Positions 9,308-17,351 of a stretch of DNA of 64,000 bases are shown here, one piece after another. How positions within the stretch are numbered: position 1 is the first letter of the stretch; each line of letters starts with the position of its first letter. Position numbers and translations under genes: made by a program. Below the pieces are notes generated by a model. That model searched no databases and was not told the origin of the DNA. It saw only the letters and a list, made by a program, of their open reading frames with translations. Source of the DNA: an uncultured Spirochaetia bacterium (GTDB lineage: Bacteria; Spirochaetota; Spirochaetia; SZUA-6; Bin103); assembly GCA_958296075.1 (NCBI GenBank), contig CATQHW010000003.1:620001-684000 (forward strand). Reading direction: 5' to 3'.

Positions 9308-11482
9308 ATGCCGGTACGGGAGGAGGCGCGCTCCACCGAGGAGTCACGGCTGGAGCCCGTCTCGCTGACCGACCGGCAGCGGCAGGTCGCCGATCCGAAG
9401 TTGCGCGGCAGCCTGTTCGTGGCCGGTCCGGCCGGCGCCGGCAAGACCACCGCCGCCGTGCATCGCTTGCGCCGCCTGCTGGAGGCCGGCGTGCGCGCCG
9501 ACTCGATCCTGGTGTTGCTCCCTCAGCCCACGCTGGAGGGGCCGTACCGGGCGGCGCTGCGGGACCCGTCCCTGCCGGCCGGGGCGGCCGTGACCGTGAC
9601 CACGGCCGGCGGACTGGCGAAGCGGCTGGTGGAGCTGTTCTGGCCCCTGGTCGCCGGGGAGGCCGGCTTCCACGACGCGGACGGCGAGCCGGTCTTTCTG
9701 ACGTTGGAGACCGCCCAGTACTACATGGCGCGCGTGCTGCGGCCGCTGCTGCGCGACGGCTGCTTCGAGTCGCTGCCGGTCGATCGCAATCGCATCTACA
9801 GCCAAGTGCTCGACAACCTCGGCAAGGCGGCGGTGGTCGGCTTCGACTACCGCGCGATCGGCGATCGGCTGTGCGCGGCCTGCGCGGGCGACGCCGTCCA
9901 GGAGCGCGTCTATCGCGACGTGCAGACCTGCGTCACGGCGTTTCGGCGCCACTGCCTGCGCCACAGCTTGCTCGACTTCTCGCTGCAGATGGAGGTGTTC
10001 GCGCGCCACCTCATGGCGGTGCCGCCGGCGCGGCGCTACCTGGTCCGGTTCTATCGCCATCTGATCGCCGACAACGTAGAGGAAGACACCCCGGTGGCGC
10101 ACGACCTGCTGCTCTCCTGGCTGGACGACTTCGCTTCCGCGGTGGTGATCTACGACGACGACGCCGGCTACCGCCACTTTCTGGGCGCCGACCCCGAGGA
10201 CGGCCTGCGCCTTCGTGACGCGTGTCGGACCGCGCTGCGCATGGAGCGCCGTGCGGAGGCGTCGCCGTCGCTGCCGGCGTTCGAGCGGCTGCTCGCCTGG
10301 CAACTGGGGGCGCCTGCGCAACGCCGCGAGCGCAGCCCGCAGCGCGAGCGATTCCCGGTGGGCGACGGCGGCGTGCTCCGCTTCGCCCATCATCGCTACT
10401 TCCCGGAGATGCTCGACTGGGTGGCGGCGCGGATCGCCGGGTTGGTCGGGAAGGGCGTCACGCCGGGAGAGATCGTCGTGCTGGCCCCCTATCTGTCCGA
10501 TTCGCTGCGCTTCGCGCTGCTCGATCGGCTCGCCCACCATCGCGTGCCCGCCCGGTCGCACCGCCCGTCGCGGGCGCTGTGGGAGGAGCCGGCGACGCGC
10601 TGTCTGCTGGTGCTGGCGGCCCTGGCGCATCCGTCGTGGCGGCTGCCGGTGGGGCCGGCCGAGTTGACTCACGCGCTGGTCGACGCGGTCGACGGACTCG
10701 ACCTGATCCGCAGCCGCGTGCTGGTCGGCGCCCTGTTCGATCCGGCGCAGCCGCCGGCGGGAGCCGCGCTCCGGCCGTTCGCGGATGCGCCGGCCGGGGT
10801 GCACGAACGCATCACCCATACCGTCGGCGGGCGCTACGAGGGGCTTCGCGTCTGGATCGACGACTACCGCGCCGCGGTGGCCGCCGACCGGCTCGACCAC
10901 TTCCTGCAGCGGCTGTTCGGCGAGCTGCTGTCGCAGCCCGGCTACGGCTTCCACCACGCTCACGACCACGGCGCCGCGGCCGCGCAACTGGTCGAGTCGG
11001 TGCGCAAGTTCCGGTGGGTGACCGAGCGTCAGCTCGCCGCGGCCGGCGAGTCCCCGGGCCGCGAGTACGTGGACATGGTGGCCGACGGGGTGATCCCCGC
11101 GCAGTACGTCGGCGCCTGGGATCGAGACGCGCGCGACGCGGTGCTGCTGGCGCCGGCATCGACGTTCCTGATGAGCAACCGGCGGGTCGATCACCAGTTC
11201 TGGATCGACGTCGCCGCGCGCGGCTGGTCCGAACCGCTGCAGCAGCCGCTCACGCAGCCGTACGTGCTGAGCCGCCGCTGGCCGGCGGGCCGCCTGTGGA
11301 GCGAAGCGGAGGCGGCGGCCGCCGGCCGCGATCGGCTGTACCGGCTGGCGGTCGGGCTGGTCCGGCGCTGCCGCACGGCGATCCACCTGGGCCTCTGCGA
11401 CGTCAACGAACAGGGCGCCGAGCACCGTGGCCGGCTCCTGCGCGCCATCGACGCCGTGCTGCGATCGACGCAGGCGGCGTGA
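9308..11482 (+). CDS. Degenerate UvrD-like (SF1) helicase subunit
   Basis: 724 residues. Superfamily 1 helicase fold with an intact Walker A (GPAGAGKTTAAVHR, about residues 37-50). The Walker B/DEXQ box reads LIADNVEEDTP, so the usual catalytic Glu is Asn. Motif III reads YDDDAGYRHF where active enzymes have GDDDQSIYRF. The C-terminal motifs V and VI are not recognisable. It therefore probably binds nucleotide or DNA without being an efficient motor, like the helicase-like half of AddB or RecC. It is the first gene of an operon with an intact helicase (4-base GTGA overlap), a RecB-type nuclease and RecJ, so a structural role in DNA-end processing is the best inference. No ribosome binding site; a -10-like element sits just upstream. 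Confidence 0.85.
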   Translation: MPVREEARSTEESRLEPVSLTDRQRQVADPKLRGSLFVAGPAGAGKTTAAVHRLRRLLEAGVRADSILVLLPQPTLEGPYRAALRDPSLPAGAAVTVTTAGGLAKRLVELFWPLVAGEAGFHDADGEPVFLTLETAQYYMARVLRPLLRDGCFESLPVDRNRIYSQVLDNLGKAAVVGFDYRAIGDRLCAACAGDAVQERVYRDVQTCVTAFRRHCLRHSLLDFSLQMEVFARHLMAVPPARRYLVRFYRHLIADNVEEDTPVAHDLLLSWLDDFASAVVIYDDDAGYRHFLGADPEDGLRLRDACRTALRMERRAEASPSLPAFERLLAWQLGAPAQRRERSPQRERFPVGDGGVLRFAHHRYFPEMLDWVAARIAGLVGKGVTPGEIVVLAPYLSDSLRFALLDRLAHHRVPARSHRPSRALWEEPATRCLLVLAALAHPSWRLPVGPAELTHALVDAVDGLDLIRSRVLVGALFDPAQPPAGAALRPFADAPAGVHERITHTVGGRYEGLRVWIDDYRAAVAADRLDHFLQRLFGELLSQPGYGFHHAHDHGAAAAQLVESVRKFRWVTERQLAAAGESPGREYVDMVADGVIPAQYVGAWDRDARDAVLLAPASTFLMSNRRVDHQFWIDVAARGWSEPLQQPLTQPYVLSRRWPAGRLWSEAEAAAAGRDRLYRLAVGLVRRCRTAIHLGLCDVNEQGAEHRGRLLRAIDAVLRSTQAA

Positions 11483-13800
11483 GCGGCTCCACCGCTGCGG
11501 CCCGGGCCCGCGCGCCGGCCCAGCGCGCCCCGCCGCCGCCCGCCCGGCGCCCGTTCACGCCGCGGCCGAGCCAGCGGCGGGTGCTGGCCTACCGCGGCGG
11601 TCTGATGGGGATCGCGGCGGTGCCCGGCAGCGGCAAGACGGAGACGGTCGCCATGCTGGTCGACCGCATCCTGGACCTGCAGGTCCTGCGCGGCGACCAG
11701 GAGATACTGGTGGTCACGCTGGTCAACGCCGCCTGCGACAACCTGACCCGCCGCGTCGACGCGGCCGCTGCGGCGCGCGCTCTGATGCCCGGCGTCGGCT
11801 ACCGCGTGCGCACGCTGCACGCGCTTGCCGGCGACATCGTACGCGAGCGGCCGGAGGCGGTGGGGGTGACGGAGGCGTTCCGCATCATCGACGGGGAGCA
11901 GTCCGCTCGGATACGGCGTCAGGTCGCCGTCGCCTGGCTGCGCGGCAACCGGCACCGGTGCGAATGGCTGCTCGATCCCGATCTGCCGCCGGAGCGCCGC
12001 GCATACGTGCTGCGCGAGCGCATGCCGGAGCTGATCGAGGACTTGGCTGACGTCTTCATCCGCTATGCCAAGGGCGAGCGGGTGCCGCCGGACCGGCTTC
12101 AGGGGCTGCTCCGCGACCGCGGCGGCGCCGGCGATGACGACGCCGGCTTGGCGGAGATCGGCATCTCCCTCTATGCCGACTACCAGCGCGCTCTGTCGTA
12201 CCGCGGCGCGCTCGACTTCGACGATCTGGTGTGGCGCGCGTTGGACCTGCTGGAAGCGGACCCGGCGCTGCTCGACCGGCTCCGCGAGCGGTGGCCCTAC
12301 GTCCTGGAGGACGAGGCGCAGGACTCCAGCGCCGTGCAGGAGCGCATCCTGGCGCTGCTGGCGGGCGAGCAGGGCAACTGGGTCCGCGTCGGCGACCCCA
12401 ACCAGGCGATTTTCGAGACCTTCACCACCGCCGACCCCAGGTTCCTGCGCGCCTTCCTGCGCCGCGACGACGTGGCGGCGCGGGAGCTTCCCGACTCCGG
12501 CCGCTCGGCGCCCCGCATCATCGCGGTCGCCAACCGGATGATCGACTGGACGGCCGGCTGCCATCCGGTGGCCGAGGCGCGCGACGCGCTCGGCCTGCCG
12601 CACATCCGCCCGACGCCGCCCGGCGATCCGCAACCCAACCCTGCCGACCGGCAGGCGACGGTCGCCTTCATCGACAAGCCGTTCCCGCCGGGGCGCGAAG
12701 CGGCGGCAATCGCCGCTTCGCTCGGCCGCTTTCTGCCGGCCAACCCGGAGGCGACCGTCGCGGTGCTGGCGCCCAGCAACCATCGCGCGGCCGATCTGGT
12801 GCAGGCGATCCGGGGGCGCGGGCTCCGCTGTGTGGAGGACCTGCTGAGCGGCGCTGGCAGCGCGCAAGCAGTGGCCGACGTGATCGGCCGCGTGCTGCGC
12901 GCCCTGGCCGATCCCGACTCGGCCTACGCGCTGGCCGACTGCTACCTGGCTTGGCGGCGCGCGGACCGGGACTCGCCGGCGGAAGGGGACGCCGCGCAGG
13001 CATGCGCGCTCCGGCTGCGCCGCTGCGAGACGCCGGAAGACTACCTGTGGCCGCGGCTCGGCCGCGACTGGCTGGACCGACAGGAGATCGATACGGCCGA
13101 GCGCGAGCGGCTCGCGCGATTCGCCTCTCTGGTGCGCCGCTGGCAGGGGGCGGCTGCGCTGCCGATCGACCAGATGGTGCTCACCATCTCGCAGGACTTG
13201 TTCGACGAGCCGGACGAGCTGGCGGTCGCCTTTCGGCTGGCGGTCGGCCTGCGCCGGTCCGCGCGCCAGCATCCGCGCTGGGGCATCCGCGAGCTGATCG
13301 ACGAGCTGCAGGCGATCGCCGGCAACCGGCGGCGGTTCGCGAGCTTCGCGCCGGATCAGGCCGGCTTCGACCCGGCGGCGCACCGGGGCGCGGTGGTGGT
13401 CGCCAACATGCACAAGGCCAAGGGACTGGAGTGGGACCGGGTCTACCTCACCTCCGTGAACGCCTACGACTATCCGGCCGACCCGGAATCGGACCGCTTC
13501 ATCGCGGAGAAGTGGTACGTGCGGGACCGCCTCAACGCCGCCGTGGAGGCGTGCGAGGAGGCGCGTTGCCTGCTCGACGGTACCGAGTACCGGCGCCGGG
13601 AGGCGACGTATCGCGCCCGCGTCGACTACATTCGGGAGCGCCTGCGGCTGCTCTTCGTCGGCATCACCCGCGCCCGGCGCGACCTGATCGTGACCTGGAA
13701 CACCGGCCGGCCCGGCGACGTCCGCGCCGCCGCCGCGTTCAGCGCCCTGGCCGACTGGTGGCAGGCCGGGCGAGAGAAGGAGGAGCATGGCGACCGCTGA
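11479..13800 (+). CDS. UvrD/Rep-family DNA helicase (active motor)
   Basis: 773 residues from the GTG that overlaps the previous stop. All SF1A motifs are intact: Walker A AVPGSGKTETVAM, motif Ia HALAG region, Walker B LEDEAQDSS (DEAQD), motif III GDPNQAIFETF, motif IV around SGRSAPRI, motif V NMHKAKGLEWDRVYL and motif VI LLFVGITRARRDL. It should be a 3'-5' DNA translocase. About the first 30 residues are Ala/Pro/Arg-rich and probably a flexible linker. It lacks its own nuclease domain; the nuclease is the next gene, whose start overlaps it by 14 bp. Together with the degenerate helicase upstream this resembles an AddAB machine split over three genes. Confidence 0.93.
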   Translation: MSGSTAAARARAPAQRAPPPPARRPFTPRPSQRRVLAYRGGLMGIAAVPGSGKTETVAMLVDRILDLQVLRGDQEILVVTLVNAACDNLTRRVDAAAAARALMPGVGYRVRTLHALAGDIVRERPEAVGVTEAFRIIDGEQSARIRRQVAVAWLRGNRHRCEWLLDPDLPPERRAYVLRERMPELIEDLADVFIRYAKGERVPPDRLQGLLRDRGGAGDDDAGLAEIGISLYADYQRALSYRGALDFDDLVWRALDLLEADPALLDRLRERWPYVLEDEAQDSSAVQERILALLAGEQGNWVRVGDPNQAIFETFTTADPRFLRAFLRRDDVAARELPDSGRSAPRIIAVANRMIDWTAGCHPVAEARDALGLPHIRPTPPGDPQPNPADRQATVAFIDKPFPPGREAAAIAASLGRFLPANPEATVAVLAPSNHRAADLVQAIRGRGLRCVEDLLSGAGSAQAVADVIGRVLRALADPDSAYALADCYLAWRRADRDSPAEGDAAQACALRLRRCETPEDYLWPRLGRDWLDRQEIDTAERERLARFASLVRRWQGAAALPIDQMVLTISQDLFDEPDELAVAFRLAVGLRRSARQHPRWGIRELIDELQAIAGNRRRFASFAPDQAGFDPAAHRGAVVVANMHKAKGLEWDRVYLTSVNAYDYPADPESDRFIAEKWYVRDRLNAAVEACEEARCLLDGTEYRRREATYRARVDYIRERLRLLFVGITRARRDLIVTWNTGRPGDVRAAAAFSALADWWQAGREKEEHGDR

Positions 13801-14656
13801 CGATCTGACCCTGAGCCAGGCCAGCCTGCAGGACTATGTCGAATGCCGCTACCGGTTCCGGCTGCGCTATCTGGACCGTCTGGCATGGCCCGCCGTGGAG
13901 GCGGAGCCGGCCGGCCGCAACGAGCGCCGGCTCCGCGACGGCGCGGAGTTCCACCGTATGGTGCACCAGTACGTACTCGGCGTGCCGGCCGAACGCCTGC
14001 GGGAGTTGGCCGAGCACCGTACCGGCGCGGGCGGCGGAGGCGAGCCGGCCGGCTGGTGGCGCGCGTTCTGCGAGGACCGGCCGGCCGATCTGCCGGGAGA
14101 GCGCTTTCCGGAGGTGACGCTGGCCGCGGAGGTGGCCGGCCGGCGCCTGTCCGCCAAGTACGACCTGATCGTCGTTCAGGACGGGAGCCGGGCGGTGATC
14201 CTGGACTGGAAGACCGCCGAACGCCGGCCGAGCGAGGCGACCGTCGAACAACGGCTGCAAACGCGCGTGTACCCGTACCTGCTGGCGCGGGCGGGCGCCG
14301 TGCTGAACGGCGGGCAGGCGCTGGCGCCCGACCGGATCGAGATGCGCTACTGGTTCGCGGCGCATCCGCATCAGCCGGCCGTGATCCGCTACGACCGTGA
14401 CCGCTTCGACGCGGACGGCGAGCGGATCGCCGGCTTGGTGCGGGAGATCGCCGAGTTGCCGCTCGACCGGTTCGATCGGACCGAGCACCGGGAGCGGTGC
14501 CGGCTGTGCACCTACCGGTCGCTCTGCGACCGGGGCGCGGACGCCGCGCACGGCGAGGTCGAAGAGGACATGGAGCAGGACTCCTGGCTGTCGATCGACG
14601 ACGGGGACGACGCGGCCGCGTTCGACTATGCCGAAGCCGGCGAGGTGCCGTTCTGA
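13787..14656 (+). CDS. PD-(D/E)XK nuclease with Fe-S cluster motif (RecB/AddB/Cas4 type)
   Basis: 289 residues. Nuclease motifs: KYDLIV (Asp), ILDWKT (D-x-K) and a downstream Q...Y (RLQTRVYPYLL), the order seen in RecB-family nucleases. One Cys near the N-terminus (YVECRYRFRL) and three near the C-terminus (CRLCTYRSLC) match the C...C-x2-C-x5-C iron-sulphur staple of AddB and Cas4 nucleases. An AGGAGG-like ribosome binding site precedes the ATG. The C-terminal 45 residues are acidic. It overlaps the helicase before it and the recJ after it, so it is most likely the nuclease subunit of the helicase complex. Cas4 is unlikely because there are no CRISPR genes. Confidence 0.9.
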   Translation: MATADDLTLSQASLQDYVECRYRFRLRYLDRLAWPAVEAEPAGRNERRLRDGAEFHRMVHQYVLGVPAERLRELAEHRTGAGGGGEPAGWWRAFCEDRPADLPGERFPEVTLAAEVAGRRLSAKYDLIVVQDGSRAVILDWKTAERRPSEATVEQRLQTRVYPYLLARAGAVLNGGQALAPDRIEMRYWFAAHPHQPAVIRYDRDRFDADGERIAGLVREIAELPLDRFDRTEHRERCRLCTYRSLCDRGADAAHGEVEEDMEQDSWLSIDDGDDAAAFDYAEAGEVPF

Positions 14657-16983
14657 TGGCGGCCGGCGGCATCGAGCGGCGGCGCTGGGAGGAGCCGGCG
14701 CCGCTCGACGTGCCGGCGGCGCTGCGGGATGCCGTCGGCGGTCCGCCGGTGCTGGCGGAGACCCTGGTCCGGCGCGGCTACGACTCGCCCGAGCGCGCCT
14801 GCGCGTTCCTGGACCCACGCCGCTACCGGCCGGCGCCGGCTTCCGACCTGCCGGACATGGCGCGCGCCGCCGACCGGATCGAACGGGCGCTCCGCGACGG
14901 AGAGCGGATCGGCGTGTGGGGTGACTTCGACGTCGACGGCCAGACCTCCACCACGCTGCTGGTGGAGACGCTGCGCCGTCTGGGAACGGACCCGGAGTTC
15001 CACATCCCGATCCGCGCCACCGAGTCGCACGGCGTGGGCGTGGAGGCGCTGCGCGGCTTCCTGGACAAGGGCGTCACGTTGATGATCACCTGCGATACCG
15101 GCGTCGATGCCGCCGAATCGGTGCGCTACGCCGCCGGCCGGGGCGTGGACGTGATCATCACCGACCATCACGACCTGCCCGACGAGCTGCCGCCGGCGCT
15201 GGCGGTGATCAACCCGAAGCGGATCGAGCGCCCCCATCCGCTGCGCGCGCTGCCCGGCGTGGGGGTGGCGTTCCAGGTGGCGCGCGAGCTGTTGGGGCGC
15301 GCCGGCCGCATCAAGGAGTCGCGCAAGCTGCTCGACCTGGTGGCGCTGGGGGTGGTGGCCGACTTGGCCGAGCAGGTCGACGACACCCGGTTCTGGCTGC
15401 AGGTGGGGCTGCGGGTGCTGCGGCGCACCGACCGGATCGGCCTGCAGGTGATGATGGAGGTGGCCGATCTGAACCGGGAGGCGTTGGGCGAAGAGCAGAT
15501 CAGCTTCACGCTGGGGCCGCGCCTGAACGCCATCGGCCGGCTCGGCGACGCCAACCCCATGGTCGAGCTGATGACGACCGGCTCGCGCGAGGAGGCCCGC
15601 CGGCAGGTGCTGGAGTTGGAGCGGCTGAACGCCCGGCGGCGCCTGCTCACCGATCAGGTGTTCGACGCCGCCTGCGAACAGATCGAGGCGGATCCGGGCC
15701 TGCTCGACGATGCCGGGCTGATTCTTGACCACCCCGATTGGCCGCCCGGCGTGATCGGCATCGTCGCCAGCCGGCTGGTCGAGCGCTTCCACCGCCCCAC
15801 GCTACTCCTGTCATCTCCTCCCGGTGGACCGGTGCGCGGATCGGCTCGTTCGATCGCCGGCTGCAACGTCAACGCCGCGATCGCCGCGTGTCAGGAGCTG
15901 CTGGACGGCTTCGGCGGCCACCCCATGGCGGCTGGAGTGTCGCTCCCGCCGGAACGGCTCGAGCCGTTCCGGCGGGAGCTGCAGGGCGCGTTGCGCGAGC
16001 AGATCGGCGACGGCCCGCCGCCCCCCCGCCTGCCGATCGACGGCGTGCTCGACCTGGGACAGGCGGACCTGAACCTGGTGGAAGCGCTGGCCAAGCTCGG
16101 TCCGTTCGGACCGGGCAACCCGGCGCTCACGTTCGCCAGCCTCGGCGTCACGATCAAGGGGATCGCGGAGGTGGGGAGCGGCGGCGAGCACCGCAAGCTG
16201 CTGGTCGCCGACCGCACCGGGGCGGCGCGTTCGGTGCTGTGGTGGCAGAGCGGCGGCGTCCTGCCGCCGGAAGGCCGCTTCGACTTGGCGTATCGGATAT
16301 CGGCTCATGACTTCCGCGGGAATCGATCGGTGCAGGTGGAATGGGTCGACGCCCGCCCGGCCGCGGCGCCCACGGCGATCGCGGCCGGGGCGGTGCCGCC
16401 GGAGGTCGTCGATCACCGCGCCGGCGACGGCGCGGCCGGCGGGCCGGCCGGACTGGTCGATGGGCTGGCCGAGCAGGCGGTGATCTGGGGAGAGGACGGC
16501 GTGGCCGAGCAGGCCTGCGGCCGCGACCGGATCGGCCCCGCGCAGACGCTGGTGGTGCGGACCACGCCGCCGGGCCGGGACGAGCTGCAGCAGGTGCTGC
16601 GGCAGGCGCAGCCGCGCACGCTCCATCTGTTCGCGGTCGATCCGCAGACCGCGCCGGCCGACCGGTTCCTGCACCGTCTTGCCGGGATGTGCAAGCACGC
16701 GCTGCATCACCATGAAGGCCGAGCGGCGATCGGCCGGCTGGCCGCGGCCGTCGCCCATCGGGAGGCGACCGTGCGCGCCGGACTGGCGTGGCTTGCCGCG
16801 CGCGGCGACCTCACGGTCGTGCGGGAGGAAGGCGGAGCGGTGATCCTTGCCGACGGCGGTCAGGCCGATCCGGCCGCCGCGGAGCGCGCGGCCGCCGAGG
16901 TCCGCGACCTGATTACCGAGACCGCCGCGTACCGCCGCTTCTTCGCGACCGCGCCCCTCGACGCCCTGATTCGCACCCTGTAG
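14656..16983 (+). CDS. recJ: Single-stranded-DNA-specific exonuclease RecJ, long form
   Basis: 775 residues; E. coli RecJ has 577. 5'-3' single-strand exonuclease of the DHH family, used in recombination and mismatch/base repair. DHH motifs: WGDFDVDGQTST (about residue 88), CDTGVDA, ITDHHDLP, and GDANPMVELM; the DHHA1 part has GFGGHPMAAG, and an OB-like region follows. The extra ~200 C-terminal residues contain a region that looks helical with a winged-helix feel and end in ETAAYRRFF. The ATG overlaps the stop of the nuclease (ATGA), making it the fourth gene of the end-processing operon. A diverged copy of its 3' end lies at 20244-20297. Confidence 0.95.
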   Translation: MAAGGIERRRWEEPAPLDVPAALRDAVGGPPVLAETLVRRGYDSPERACAFLDPRRYRPAPASDLPDMARAADRIERALRDGERIGVWGDFDVDGQTSTTLLVETLRRLGTDPEFHIPIRATESHGVGVEALRGFLDKGVTLMITCDTGVDAAESVRYAAGRGVDVIITDHHDLPDELPPALAVINPKRIERPHPLRALPGVGVAFQVARELLGRAGRIKESRKLLDLVALGVVADLAEQVDDTRFWLQVGLRVLRRTDRIGLQVMMEVADLNREALGEEQISFTLGPRLNAIGRLGDANPMVELMTTGSREEARRQVLELERLNARRRLLTDQVFDAACEQIEADPGLLDDAGLILDHPDWPPGVIGIVASRLVERFHRPTLLLSSPPGGPVRGSARSIAGCNVNAAIAACQELLDGFGGHPMAAGVSLPPERLEPFRRELQGALREQIGDGPPPPRLPIDGVLDLGQADLNLVEALAKLGPFGPGNPALTFASLGVTIKGIAEVGSGGEHRKLLVADRTGAARSVLWWQSGGVLPPEGRFDLAYRISAHDFRGNRSVQVEWVDARPAAAPTAIAAGAVPPEVVDHRAGDGAAGGPAGLVDGLAEQAVIWGEDGVAEQACGRDRIGPAQTLVVRTTPPGRDELQQVLRQAQPRTLHLFAVDPQTAPADRFLHRLAGMCKHALHHHEGRAAIGRLAAAVAHREATVRAGLAWLAARGDLTVVREEGGAVILADGGQADPAAAERAAAEVRDLITETAAYRRFFATAPLDALIRTL
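16912..16965 (+). repeat. recJ 3'-end segment, left copy of a diverged direct repeat
   Basis: 54 bases inside the recJ 3' end match 20244-20297 in the same orientation at 44 of 54 positions. The two copies bracket the lower-GC toxin-antitoxin island. Gene 3' ends are common integration sites, but the divergence makes this an old event or a coincidence of a shared peptide motif (YRRFFATAP). Confidence 0.5.
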
Positions 16984-17008
16984 CCTGGGTCATGGGAAAG
17001 TCCCCGAT

Positions 17009-17325
17009 ATGAGGTCATGTCTTCAGAACCGAGCTGAACGAGCGGCGAACCAGTTTACCGAAAAGGCTCGAAAACCGCTGGTCATCGAATTCGCAGGGGT
17101 CCGAAGGCGGGAAAAACTACGACGCTCACGAACGTGTCGACGTTTCTCAAGCGTTGCGGCTTTCGTACCGAGGTCGTGATAGAACGTGCATCCGTCTGCC
17201 CGATTCAGGATAAGAAGAACGCGACGTTCAATGTGTGGACGGCGTGTACGACCCTCGCGCAGATTCTGGAGAAGACGCAAACGCCTCCTCCACGTCCCGA
17301 TGATCCACGCCCCGACCAGAATTGA
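17009..17325 (+). pseudogene. Broken P-loop ATPase/kinase-like gene
   Basis: Begins at an ATG soon after recJ, reads about 31 residues to VIEFAGV, then loses frame. If one base is restored near 17101 (GTCCG instead of GTCCCG) the text continues as PKAGKTTTL, a Walker A, followed by VSTFLKRCGFRTEVV, ERASVCPIQDKK and FNVWTACTTLAQILE, and stops at 17325. That is about 105 residues, too short for a complete NTPase of this type. The pattern resembles predicted small-molecule-kinase-like P-loop NTPases. It is both frameshifted and truncated, so a relic, and its base composition matches the island rather than recJ. Confidence 0.7.
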
Positions 17326-17351
17326 GGTCGGTCGAAGATCCGATTATTCGA

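Noticed and set aside
13787..14656. Cas4
   Set aside because: Fe-S nuclease motifs fit Cas4, but it overlaps helicase and recJ genes and there is no CRISPR context.
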